Assembly (NCBI GenBank): GCA_036768485.1
Contig: JAVLUZ010000154.1
Span: 7,800,342-7,864,341, forward strand
Length of the DNA stretch: 64,000 bases
Source of the DNA: Mermis nigrescens
Taxonomy: Eukaryota; Nematoda; Enoplea; Mermithida; Mermithidae
Direction: 5' to 3'
Shown here one piece after another: positions 23,767 to 33,550 of this stretch. The translations under genes were made by a program, and so were the position numbers. The number at the start of each line of letters is the position of its first letter. Position 1 is the stretch's first letter. Below the pieces are notes generated by a model, which searched no databases, was not told the origin of the DNA, and saw only the letters and a program-made list of their open reading frames with translations.

Positions 23767-24188
23767 TTATTTTGAACTATCTTTCAATCTAAACGCTTCA
23801 TCTAGCAAGATTTTTCTCGATGGGTCTACCAATGTAGTGAGTTCAATTATATTTTTTGTGTGAGTCGATTGATACAATCGGTCTATTGAAACACGATTGT
23901 TTGTGCAATAAAGAGAGACGCACCCTCAAACTAATCCATTTTAACCGAATAATGTACACAAACGAGGTGATACGATTTAAAGGAAATAAACTGAGGACTG
24001 ATCTAGGAAGTCACAACTTTTAAATGGAAACGAAACGCGCACAGTCCTTTGAATAAGTAATTCCTGAGTCTTTTCTATTCGAACCGGATAAGTCAAGCTT
24101 AAGCCAGACTTGAGCCTGGTCCGAAGCATGATGAGAAGTTAGGATGATCCAGAGCTTCCGACATAGGTCAGGCTTGAACATACATGTC

Positions 24189-24370
24189 ACAGGGGTATAT
24201 GGATCCCTAACTAAAAGTCGGACGTCCCCTCATCCCCCAAAAGCCAGAACGTTTTCGACTCCCTTCGATTTTTGAAAAAATCGATTTTTTTGCCGTTTTT
24301 AGGTGTTTTTTGACCTTTTTGGCCAAAAATTGGAGGTCATTCCCCCACCCCTTAAAATAACCAGGGCCCC
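24189..24370 (+). repeat. Dispersed repeat, family C
   Basis: Shares the order GGATCC / CCCCAAAAGCCAGAA / TTTTTGGCCAAAAATTGGAGG / TCATTCCCCCACCCC with copies at 45000-45185 (minus), 47020-47175 and 59120-59300. Non-coding. Confidence 0.55.
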
Positions 24371-24375
24371 CATCG

Positions 24376-24525
24376 TGACTGAACTTGGCGCATGTCTGAA
24401 CTTGGCGCATGTCGTATGTTGGAACATATGACTTGTCTAACCTTGGCGCCAATCTCAATTTGGCGCTAGTCTCAAATCGGCGTATGTCTAAATTTGGCGC
24501 ATGCCTTAATTTGGAGACCCGTTGG
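24376..24525 (-). repeat. CTTGGCGC minisatellite, left array
   Basis: About eight degenerate units of TCT(G/A)AACTTGGCGCATG, 17-19 bp each, orientation opposite to the array at 25768-25975. GGCGCC core palindromes occur in some units. Confidence 0.7.
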
Positions 24526-25337
24526 GCTCGATATATGTATATAACTGTTGTATCAGTTTCTATAAATAAATGTTCCTTTCCATCTCAGAATCGGTATACA
24601 CTATATGCAAACTAAAGATCTGCACCAAAAGACAAATATATTAGCTTATTGTTCGAAATAACAAAACTCAGAATAAATTTAGTAAGTACACCTTAACAAA
24701 CTTTTTCAAAAATGAAGCAGTCCGATTTTTTGTTCGTCCGTGTTTTCTTTCCTCGTAAATACAATAAACGATTTTGGCGGAGCGTGTTTTATACTTTCTG
24801 TGCAACAGAAATGTTGTTGATTGTATGTGGAAGCAGAGCTTTTCCGGATCACTTTTTTCTGTACAAGAAAAAGGAAGCTGTGCGATTATCCACAAATTCA
24901 TCGTAATTTTGGGAGCCATATGGCTGGTATTACTGTCAACGGAAATAGAATTAAGTCGAATCCGGATCACGGACACAATCCAAGTTGCACGCCAATTGAT
25001 CAGGCTGCAGTTGAGAGCAAATGGCTTCGACGTGAAATGATCAAAAGTTTATTAGATCATAATATTTAAATTTTTTCAGTCTTCTAGCGATATTTTTTTG
25101 AAGAGTTCCTACTTCTCCGCGCTTCGCGCCAAACGGCCATTTTTCAACATTTAATTTAATTTTATTGAATTGTTCAATTTTTTAAAAAATTTCATGTTTT
25201 AATCGCTTAAGAAGAAAGAGCTCAATAAGAAAGGCTGAAAAACGATGTTTTTGATATGTATCCAGCGTTTGGAGCCTCAAAACAAGTACTTTAGAAAATA
25301 TGTTTCATGCTTTTCCTAAAGTTTCGTGGTGTGAGTG
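24526..25337. other. Unique DNA between two inverted minisatellites
   Basis: Overlapping open frames occur on both strands between 24668 and 25069, none with a recognised domain. The frame at 24774-25040 is the longest (88 codons). I cannot support a gene. Confidence 0.3.
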
Positions 25338-25613
25338 CATAGCGGATCTAGGATTTTCGTAAATGGGGGTGGTATCTTGACTTTTCCGAAAACTATTTTA
25401 AAACAGGTCCAAATATTCACCCTACACGTTATGTTTCCGAAACTCTACAATATTTATGCTGATTTTACGTAGAAAATGAATAAATTTGACTGATTTTAGC
25501 AAAAAAAGGTAATTGTGATCATAAACAGCCAAAAATCATAGCAAATTTTATGTCCAATCTTTATCTTGTAGGACGGAAGCGGCCCCCTGCACCCTCCCTC
25601 AAATCCGCCCTTG
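25338..25613 (+). mobile_element. MITE, family B, short copy
   Basis: Left end CATAGCGGATCTAGGATTTT, right end CTCAAATCCGCCCTTG, with GGGGGTGGTATCTTGACTTT after the left end and GGAAGCGGCCCCC before the right end. Flanking octamers agree at only 5 of 8 positions. Confidence 0.6.
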
Positions 25614-25767
25614 TGCGCTTGTATGGCAACCCCTAAACATTCAGGTAGTGGATCACTAATTTTTTTGACCAGACGCGACCCAAACTTACAGAGGAGGGCT
25701 GACTGTTTCCTCCTCTTATGCCTACACTTCTATCAATTTTCATGCGCCAAAGATAGATATGTTTCAA

Positions 25768-25975
25768 GGTCAGACAGGCGCCAAGTTCAGTTACAATCGA
25801 GACCAGTAACAATAGGCGCCAAGTTTAGATATGCGCCAAGTTGGTAGGCGCCAAGCTTAGATAGGCGCCAAGTTCATACAAGAAAACAAAAGGTGCCAGG
25901 TTTAGATGGGCGCCAAGTTCAGACATGCGCCATGTTAAAGACATTCGCCAAGTTAAGACATGAGCCAAGTTGAGA
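25768..25975 (+). repeat. GGCGCCAAGTT minisatellite, right array
   Basis: Roughly ten degenerate units of AGGCGCCAAGTT(C/T)AGAT, 15-20 bp each. It is the inverted counterpart of 24376-24525. The spacing is irregular and some units drift to CGCCATGTT or GAGCCAAGTT. Confidence 0.7.
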
Positions 25976-26270
25976 TCGAACGGGACCCTTTCCCAAAAAT
26001 TTCGAGCTGTTACATGTCTGAGCTTAAACCGCTTCATACAAAAGCGATTAGCCAGGCTCAAGTTGCGCTCAACTGTAAGCAAGGCTTAAACCGCTTTATA
26101 GAAACGGGGTCCAGCTCATGCGCTGACAATCTATATTGTACGGAGCCTGCCTAAGACATTATTAAGAACAACCACTTATTTTATAACTATTTCGGACGCT
26201 TAGGCTTAATTAGGTGCATTCACATTGGTGCCAGCGCAGGGGTAAGCCTAGATAAACGGGGCTAAAATTA

Positions 26271-26483
26271 CGAACTAACTTTCTTGTGGTTGATGCTTCA
26301 CCTTATGATATGATTATTGGAACTGAAGGCATGTACGATGGATCGTTATTGTTTGATGTTAGAGCTCAAAATGTCTATTGTAATCAACAACAACAAAGGA
26401 CATATCAGGGTCACCAACAGCAGAGGAAGGATCAAGCTCATTGGACAACTAATGGTCCTATCAAGGGTAATCAAGCCTGAAGT
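26271..26483 (+). pseudogene. Retrotransposon aspartic protease fragment
   Basis: The frame reads NFLVVDASPYDMIIGTEGM, which fits the C-terminal half of a retropepsin: the hydrophobic strand before 'DhIIG', where the conserved I-I/L-G turn is intact. A Gln-rich tail then precedes a stop. The N-terminal half with the catalytic D-S/T-G is absent or decayed. A sequence TTGGTGCCAGCGCAGGGG at 26222-26239 resembles the primer binding sites of LTR elements, but lies too close to the protease to be a normal arrangement unless gag was deleted. Most likely an LTR-retrotransposon scrap. Confidence 0.5.
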
Positions 26484-26654
26484 AAGCTTTACCATGGTTC
26501 AGAATCAAGTATGAAGCAATATGATTTTGGTCAAACAGTCATGATCACAAGTAGTAATGGCTGCGACCCTGGACCGCAATGCTGTAGGATAGCCCATGTT
26601 ATAACATAGGCGATGACGTAAAAATCTGCACCCTGAGGTAAGCTGAGGGAGCAA

Positions 26655-26823
26655 TGTTAAAGTATGGTAAAATAGAACCGGGAAAGAAGGGTGTGTAAGG
26701 GAGGGGGCCCCAACCGCGCCGCCTGTTATATCATGGTCTGTCTTGCAGCGCGTCTAGCACTTCTTTTATTACTACAATGATATATTATATATAGATTCAA
26801 TAATGTATGTGATTTCATTATCA
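26655..26823 (+). repeat. Possible short LTR remnant
   Basis: Begins TGTTAAAGTATGG right after a purine-rich GCTGAGGGAGCAA and ends CATTATCA, giving the TG...CA form of an LTR (169 bp). It lies downstream of the protease scrap in the right orientation. No second copy was seen in the window, so this is only a suggestion. Confidence 0.25.
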
Positions 26824-27703
26824 GTTTTGTTTTCAGCCTATGTTTGAGAAAGTTCTGGCCAAATGCCGCGCCAAATTTGCCCGAAGAATTGCTGCTCGTT
26901 TATCATCTAAGCATGCTCCAAGGATAGGGCGAAAAACCAGAAGCCACGGATTTTCTGTTTGCCGGTCAGGTTGTATTCTTGGCTGTACGCGCTTGCAATG
27001 GCTTCCCATTCGCCCTTGTGCTGCTCAGTGAACCGGTTCCAAAAATAAGACGCAACGTGCGCCAAGTTGGTGTATCTGTACACGGAACCAAGCTGAGAGC
27101 AGAAATGAATAAAGGACTCCATTATTATAACTAATTTTATGATTTAAATTCGTATTTATAGACATTTGTTGTAAATGATATAGAAAATTTAAAAAGATTG
27201 GACACATTTTATGCACAAGTTGCTTCAATTCTGCATCATGAATGCTGGTTTACTGCATCCATGACCCCAGCTGGCACGACGTGGACGTATGAAGCTCGCC
27301 AGCCACGAGATAATATAAAAAACAATCTTAGCACAATGTACAAAAAAGGAAATACGACAGCGTATGATTGCAGGGTATAAATGACGTGTGTATTTACCGC
27401 TAAGCCAGTCAAACAAGTATACATGCACCCACGAACTCTTTTCAAGGAGGTAGCGCACGCACCTTTTCACTTCACCAGGCACACTGTACACCCCAACCGC
27501 CACTAACCTGGATTGTGGGGAACTGCTGAGAATGTACAACAAAACAAAATCGAAAACGAACAGAGGCCGCTACACATCGCCGGCACTTCCTCCTCACAAG
27601 GCACAACATGTGAACGGGAAACAGAACGAAGTTTAGAAAAAATAATAGAGGTATACACGTGTCCACGAACCTGTTTCACCAGGGTAACACATGCACCCTA
27701 CAA
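26824..27703. other. Coding-like island, gene model unresolved
   Basis: This patch is noticeably richer in G+C than its surroundings and has protein-like frames on both strands. Plus strand: after a textbook acceptor GTTTTGTTTTCAG (to 26837) comes a basic frame with FEKVLAKCRAKFARRIAARL, and another frame at about 27160-27380 (LDTFYAQVASILHHECWF). Minus strand: an ATG frame 27122-26907 (ESFIHFCSQLGSVYRYTNLA, then FWNRFTEQHKGEWEAIA) and a longer frame 27542-27225. No family is recognised in any of them. A partial internal duplication links 27415-27450 and 27650-27690 (GTATACA-G-CCACGAAC). It lies directly downstream of the polymerase relic and could hold remnants of the same mobile element. 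Confidence 0.35.
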
Positions 27704-30180
27704 TCAAAAGCCGAACGGTAAAGTACAGTAATTGGGGACCAGAGAACGTTTATCATACACAACCCTATAATCTTTTTTGTACACTGCAGTAAAAACGTTT
27801 CTCATATTATCCCTGAGAATTTTCTTTTCCAAAACGGTCTTTATGATCTCGTTTCCTGTACAGAAACCGATGACCATTTGTTTCATGATATTGACATCGA
27901 TTTCTTTTCTAGTGTTGAATGTTAAACGGAACCCCCAAATTTCATGAGTCTGATTTACAATATTTTTCCCGTCAATAGTAACCCTGTATGCGTCATTTGT
28001 TGGCCCTCCCGCTACGAATTCACATATGTAAGCCCCATCCCCATAAGCGCTAAGCTCGTCGGTCATATCGCCTGAGTAACGGCCTATCGGAACCGTATAA
28101 TTATCGTTTTTCCGAGTTAAATAAATGATCGAATCGGTGTCAAAATAAATTACGCTTGTGTCCAATTTTTCTAAATATGAATACAATTTAAGTCTAGCTT
28201 GTGCGGTTACATAAGAAGCTATTACCGGATTTGTGTTGTTTATTGCTGCTAAAAATTTGTCTTCTACGACATAAGTGGTATATGCCATGCGCTCGCCTAA
28301 AAACTGTACAGTGCTAACTTATTTTTCATAGGATCGAACATTAACTTTACAAATTTTTCCGGCTCGGTAAAATATTCAACCTGAGATAAATTATTGCTCT
28401 GACCGAATTTTCCCCAGAAAGAATTTAACATGAGCTTAGCTAACGCGCGCATACCTGAGTTTTTCTCAATTTTCTGTTTGTCTAATCTTATACCCTCGAC
28501 TTCCCATATATTGTCTTATATATTCTTCTTTTCCGTTTCCGTTGTACATCCCTTTGGCCATCCGTCCGCCTGTTGCTTCAATCGTAAGAACGTGTTGATA
28601 TACTCTGTGAAAAGCCCTCCCTCCTTGGTCATTGGGTCGTATTTTTTCTGTATAGTGCAAAACTTTGTGGATTTTTGTTACATTGTAGCCTTTCTTCATC
28701 GCTTTGTACAGTTCTAGGAAAACAGAGGCGCCTGTGATTGATCTATCTTTGTCTAAATGCTCACAGACGTCCTGCTTCTCAAAAACGCAGGTCCGACAGA
28801 GGGGGAATAATAATTTGCCGCCATGTCGAAATGGTAGGACTGGGTGGCACAACCCTCGAGGGGAGACAACTGTACATTTAAGAATACCATTATACGGCTT
28901 TTCATACAACAAAACGAAATTTTCTGTGATGATTACAAGGTGTTTTAATGGAAATTCGCCCGTCTTACATACCCAAGGATACAAACTACATACATCAGTA
29001 TAAGAAATTTTTTTGCCTTCTTTACATTCATGATACAGCTTTACAGCGTTTGCATGACCGCCATAAAATGATTCTCTCGACAATAACGGAGTTACAAAAT
29101 TTACAGAATCGAAAAAAGGTTTCATATTTACATCTTGTTCTAGCTCTCGCTTCAATTCACATTCCCATTTTTCTACAACTGTATAACCCGAATTTTCTAA
29201 CGCTTTACGTCTATCTACAGTAGCCTGATACGCTTCCTCGAACGTCCGATTATCTAGAGTTCGGTGCTTTCTATTTACATAATTACATTTTGTACACACA
29301 TGATAGTAACAGCCGTTGAATTTGTAGATTGTGTTTTCCGAGATCCCATCGACTTTAAACCGCCCAATTTTTACCTCGACCCCGTTTAATTTATGTCTAA
29401 TACGAATGTTTTGAGTTTCCAAAAGCCATTTTGATCATTTTAATGCTATTATTGATTGATTTTCTTGAGACCGGTACCCGTGAGCTGGTGCAATGCCAAT
29501 ACGTTCTGATTTGAGAAAATTTTCACGAAAAACGTGATTACAGGCCGAAGCTATTGTTAAACTGACTAGAAAAGGATTGACGCCCATTTCGTCAATGAAA
29601 ATTCGACAAAACTTTAAACAACGTCGCCTTAAAATATCTACATCGGAATTACAGTATTCTACGAGCTCTTTTTGTTAATCGAAGGGTTCGTTTTTCGCTT
29701 TTTTACTTTCGTACCATTTAAAAAATTCCTCACGCGCCTCATCTTTCATAGTGTTAGGTGAGTAGTGCTCGGAGTCGGGTAGGGGCCGATATAGTTTTGG
29801 TTGTGTTTTGTGTTGAAAAGATGCGGGAAGTACCCCTTCTTCAGCTCTGGAATCCCGAAAGTTTTTGGAAGATAAAAAGGGCATATTAGGAAATTTAACG
29901 AATCAATAACCCAAACGCCCCCACATCCAACATTACGACTTCGAGACCACGCGTTACGATTTTGGGTAAAACTGTACAATTTTCGTGTAAATGTGCGAGT
30001 AAAAATTGTGAATCGAAACCGCGAGTGTTATGGGCTAAAACTGTGGCGCCTCTATGCTGCTCGCTAAATAACCATTTACAAAAATTTTGTATACATTTGT
30101 CGCCAAAAACGTATATTTGCTATAAAAGTGCGTTGTGGTTTTACAGTAATTTGTTTAATGCCAATATTACACAATGTTGA
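27704..30180 (-). pseudogene. Protein-primed family B DNA polymerase relic (Polinton/adintovirus type)
   Basis: The order of motifs on the minus strand matches the B2 polymerases of Polinton/Maverick elements and related adintoviruses, which copy linear DNA from a protein primer. Exonuclease: VLAHNTRGFDSQFLL (Exo II, near 30020) and EYCNSDVDILRR (Exo III, near 29650). Palm: YTDVCSLYPW (motif A, near 28985), KLMLNSFWGKFGQ (motif B, near 28420), YFDTDSI (motif C, near 28150). The C-terminus ends TLPFGF. It is broken: stops in the exonuclease part near 30120, 29890 and 29674, frame changes near 29425 and 28466, and a stop near 28310. Only two long open pieces remain (29422-28466 and 28288-27704). 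No capsid, ATPase, integrase or protease genes of a Polinton were recognised in the flanks. The motifs are still easy to read, so decay is moderate. Confidence 0.85.
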
Positions 30181-30893
30181 TATGGTAAACGCAGCTCTCC
30201 GAAACACAAATATTTAGTAGGAATGCAAGCGAAGATTGCGATACAAGATTAAATATTGAAGATTTGTACCCGTGAGTGGGTAGGGCAAGGCCGATAAGAG
30301 TTTTTATGTTTCCTAGAATTTTGCAGTAAAAAGTTCTTAATGCTTGTAACGTTATTCTGTAAAAAGTGTGATGCAAACTAAACGCAAAATATCTAATGAC
30401 GCAAAGCATTCTCGTGCTCAGCAGTCATGCGCCTTGAACTTAATTTCGTGTTCAGTAAAATAAAGATTAGATCAGTATCGCAAGAATCATTCAGAATAAT
30501 GTAAAAACTAGTTAAATGAATGCATCTTTTAAAGTTGCCTACAAAGTAAGTTAAATGAATAAAGTTCCGCTTAATGTGTAACGCATAATTGCATAATATG
30601 TGAAAGATATGCAAAGCCGTCCTTTACATCCTTCCCGCTTTAAAAGTAGGCCAGTATAATGATTTATAGCAAATGAGTGAATTCAGAAAACACAGCTACA
30701 ATCTGTACATGAATTATTAAAAATATTTTACAATAATCTCATAGAACTGTAAAAAGAAAACAATTTTAGTTAAAAGTAAGAAGAGTTAAAGCTGATTAAT
30801 TTTTAAATTATGTTTTAGGCAGAAAAATGGTAAAAAGTTACAAAGGGGTGGACATACGCGATCAGACTCGCTCATAAAAACCAGCTAGACAAA
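30181..30893. other. Intergenic spacer between polymerase relic and exonuclease-like frame
   Basis: AT-rich. The frames at 30167-30409 and 30393-30614 show no domain. The Exo I part of the polymerase should lie at its upper edge but I could not recognise it. Confidence 0.35.
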
Positions 30894-32105
30894 TCAGATT
30901 AAAATAAACACAGTGAAAACGTACGCGAGTAAGGCACTGGTACACTTAGAATAATGTTTAAACAAAACGCAAAAGTCATAACATAAACGACAATTGCCAT
31001 TGCCACGTCGTCCGAGTTGTTTTTCGATTGCCCGCTTCATACGATATTCCTTGTGACTCATTTTGGGCGGCGGCAAAGCAAACGAGCTGTGGAGCTTTGC
31101 ACACCAATCTAAGTAGAATGTCTCGTGGTAGCCTTGCCAAGCACTATTATCACAACCAAGGAAACGGCCGTAGAACTGGTGCAGCATCTCACGAATTAAG
31201 CTGTCAAACCATTCCTCTATGTCCTTAGTACGTATGTCGCGCACAGGTTGGCGACCAGGGACAGCAAATCGCTGCTGGTACGGTGCTGGAAACGATGGCC
31301 CTCGGATCGGACCCTGATATTGCCTAGGCGGACGCTGCAACGGTGCCTGAAGTGCCATACGCTGCGACAATGTCCCAATGATCTGTTCCGCAGCAGTTGC
31401 TTGTGAAGAAGCGCATGAAGCTAGAAGTGGAGTGACAGATGAATTACTCAAGTCAGAGGTTGTATTTGTGTCTACATCTCTAAATTTCTTTTCGGCCCAA
31501 GTTAAATGCAATTCCCAAGTAAACGGTTTAATGCCTTTGCTGTTCCAATATTCTTTGACAAACGAAACTATTTCAGAGTCATACTTAGCAAGAAGTGCAT
31601 ATGTATCAAAAATAATGGCTGCCCGAACCGCAGTTCCCCATGATCCTGGTTCCACCATGTCCTCAGCAACTCTCCCTTCAACTTGAAAAATTTCCGTCGG
31701 TAATGAAATTAGGTCGATATCAATGTTGCCAAAAATATGTGATAAGACACCAAAATTTTGGATTGCTGTTAAAATGTCATAAAGATCCAAGTTAACTGTT
31801 ATACCACAGAAATCCGCGTCCACATTTTCTAGAGCTTTTGTAAACTGAAATCCAACAAAATACATACCCGATTCAATCAACAAAGCGCGCAATTCTCTAG
31901 GAACACCTCCCATCTCCCGTATGTTAAATGCAAAAGTCATACCGTCAGGTCGGAAAAATGTAATAATGTCACAAAAAGGACCTTTCCTCTCTTTTGGCTT
32001 ATTGTCTGTTATAGCTGCAACGGCCTCAGCATCCTCGCTTTCCTCTTTCGCCTTTTCAGCAAAAGAAATGCCAGGAGTCTCATAAAAATATTCGGAGCAG
32101 CACAC
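30894..32105 (-). CDS. Intact 403-codon frame, RNase D-like fold with Cys/His tail
   Basis: The longest uninterrupted frame in the window. Residues about 45-185 follow the pattern of DEDD-type 3'-5' exonuclease domains (RNase D/WRN/EXD1). They run through a strand FFRPDGMTFAFNI, then GVPRELRALLIESGMYFVGF (like 'vPkeLkaLL...kVG'), a short FCGITVNLDLYDI (third acidic position kept), and W-GTAVRAAIIFDTYALLAKY (like 'W...Q..YAA.DAYaL..iY', fourth acidic position kept). The Asp normally after the KVG strand is replaced (FTKALENV), and the first D-x-E is not evident, so catalysis is doubtful. A Pro/Gln/Arg-rich linker follows (about 245-300). The C-terminal part has MKRAIEKQLGRRGNGN and then CRLCYDFCVLFKHYSKC, spaced Cx2Cx8Hx3C. 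There is no ATG; a GTG or an upstream exon must supply the start. It sits downstream of a gypsy integrase and upstream of the polymerase relic, same strand. The family is not recognised with certainty. Confidence 0.45.
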   Translation of the reverse strand: MCCSEYFYETPGISFAEKAKEESEDAEAVAAITDNKPKERKGPFCDIITFFRPDGMTFAFNIREMGGVPRELRALLIESGMYFVGFQFTKALENVDADFCGITVNLDLYDILTAIQNFGVLSHIFGNIDIDLISLPTEIFQVEGRVAEDMVEPGSWGTAVRAAIIFDTYALLAKYDSEIVSFVKEYWNSKGIKPFTWELHLTWAEKKFRDVDTNTTSDLSNSSVTPLLASCASSQATAAEQIIGTLSQRMALQAPLQRPPRQYQGPIRGPSFPAPYQQRFAVPGRQPVRDIRTKDIEEWFDSLIREMLHQFYGRFLGCDNSAWQGYHETFYLDWCAKLHSSFALPPPKMSHKEYRMKRAIEKQLGRRGNGNCRLCYDFCVLFKHYSKCTSALLAYVFTVFILI

Positions 32106-32124
32106 TGACAGTATCCCAGGTCCC

Positions 32125-32334
32125 CTAGCGTCGTTTTTCAGGGAGGCGCACGCGTTTTCGACTGAAGAATCGCCCTGAAGAAGTTCGACTCGAAGAATCG
32201 ACTAGCCCACGATCGAATTTCGACCACCACTGTTCAATGAATGCGGTTGGCGAGAATTTTCGTTTCGGTTCGCAGCTTTTGTTACGGTCAATCGCTTTAC
32301 TGAGCATTGAAGCTGATTTCGGCGATTCAGCCAT
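32125..32334 (-). CDS. Small basic Ser-rich frame before the exonuclease-like frame
   Basis: An ATG-started frame of 69 codons (MAESPKSASMLSKAIDR...) with FIEQWWSKFDRGLVDSSSR and an Arg-rich end. It closes at TAG 20 nt before the 403-codon frame opens, in a different frame. It is the natural place for the missing start of that protein: a short intron, a frameshift or a sequencing slip could join them, but I see no convincing GT/AG pair within the 20 nt. It follows the gypsy integrase stop by about 125 nt. Function unknown. Confidence 0.35.
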   Translation of the reverse strand: MAESPKSASMLSKAIDRNKSCEPKRKFSPTAFIEQWWSKFDRGLVDSSSRTSSGRFFSRKRVRLPEKRR

Positions 32335-32458
32335 ACTATAGTGAAAAGTAGCACGTTTAATGATAGAGAATAAAATTTTTATACAAAAAGAAGAAAAATA
32401 ATAATAACTTCATAAATTTAAGTTAAATGAACTTTAATTTTTTTTATTACGGTCTTGG

Positions 32459-33550
32459 TCAAAGGTTATAAGGATGATTAGATGATTTTGTCCCTAATTT
32501 CGGCACAACCTCCTTAGTTATGACATTTTTCTCGGAATTTTCAATTTCATCCTCAGAAACATATTGGCGAGATGTTAATTTAATTTTCTTGATCCGATTC
32601 ACATGTATAAGTTCCATTTTTGAATCAGCACCCTTTATCAAAATGACAGGATAGCGTTTGATGTCCACAACTGTAAAAGGTCCATTCCATAAGTGAGCAA
32701 ATTTAGATGTTTGTCCAGGTTTAATGACTGGGTTATATTTATAAACTATATCACCTAATTTCAGTTCTAAATCTTTTGATTTTTTATCATACTGAATTTT
32801 CTGAAATATTTGTGCATTTTCAATATTTTTAATCGCGATAGTCCAAGAATCAACTAGAAACTGTTTAAAGTGATAAAAATAGTCATCCACATCAACAGTG
32901 TACTTGCTTATACGTAAATTAAGTATAGTGTCAATAGGAAAATTAGGTCGCCTTCCATAGACTAAAGTAAAAGGACTATATCTAGTAGATTCTTGTTGAG
33001 CTGTATTATAAGCAAATGTGACATACGGTAAAATTAAATCCCAATCATTGTGCTGAGATGAAACATACATTGAAATCATAGTAATTAGCGTGCGGTTAAA
33101 TCGTTCTACAAGTCCATCAGTTTGAGGGTGATAAGGTGTTGTGTTAACTTTACGAGTGTCACACAATTTACAAATTTCAGTCACAAGTGCGGACAAAAAA
33201 TTAGAACCCTGGTCAGAAAGAAGAGTTTTCGGGGCTCCATGCCTCAGAATCACCTCGTTTAATAGTGCATGTGCGGTTTCTTTGGCTGTTATTGCATGAA
33301 GGACGGCTGTCATACAGTATTTAGTTAAATAATCAGTAAAAACGATAATGTATTTATGACCTTGCTCAGTTAATGGCAGTGGTCCTAAAACATCGGTTGC
33401 TACTCTATCAAAAGGTCCTTCCACAGGTATGTTAACTAAAGATGCTCGGGTTATAACATGCGGACATTTTTTAGATAAACATTTTGAACATTTAATACAG
33501 TGATTTTTGACATCATTATAAAGTTCCGGTCAGTAAAAACGATCTTTTAT
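32459..33550 (-). pseudogene. Ty3/gypsy integrase (zinc finger and DD35E core)
   Basis: Inserts retrotransposon DNA into the genome. The HHCC zinc-binding part spans the interrupted region: histidines in HAFHNDVFAGHLG lie in the preceding piece, with HCIKCSKC here. The catalytic core has VATDVLGPL, LLSDQGSNF and GLVERFNRT, with exactly 35 residues between the second Asp and the Glu. A GPY/F-type module LWNGPFTVVDI follows, then a basic tail ending HPYNL. From 33529 down to 32459 the frame is open; in-frame TGA codons stand at 33551-33553 and 33530-33532. It is in the same frame as the RNase H part, so only two point changes separate this from a continuous pol. No LTR was recognised after its end. 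Confidence 0.9.

Noticed and set aside
28704..29223. Plus-strand frames of 91-99 codons
   Set aside because: Antisense to the polymerase relic, whose minus-strand motifs are unmistakable.
27704..30180. Stop codons in the polymerase as evidence for an alternative genetic code
   Set aside because: Different stop types occur (TAA, TAG) together with frame changes; simple decay explains them.
31378..31686. Plus-strand frame of 102 codons
   Set aside because: Antisense shadow of the 403-codon minus-strand frame.
30894..32105. Interpretation as a gag protein of the gypsy element
   Set aside because: Gag should precede pol, but this frame follows the integrase; the N-terminal part fits an RNase D-like pattern better than a capsid. 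Not fully excluded if another element contributed it.
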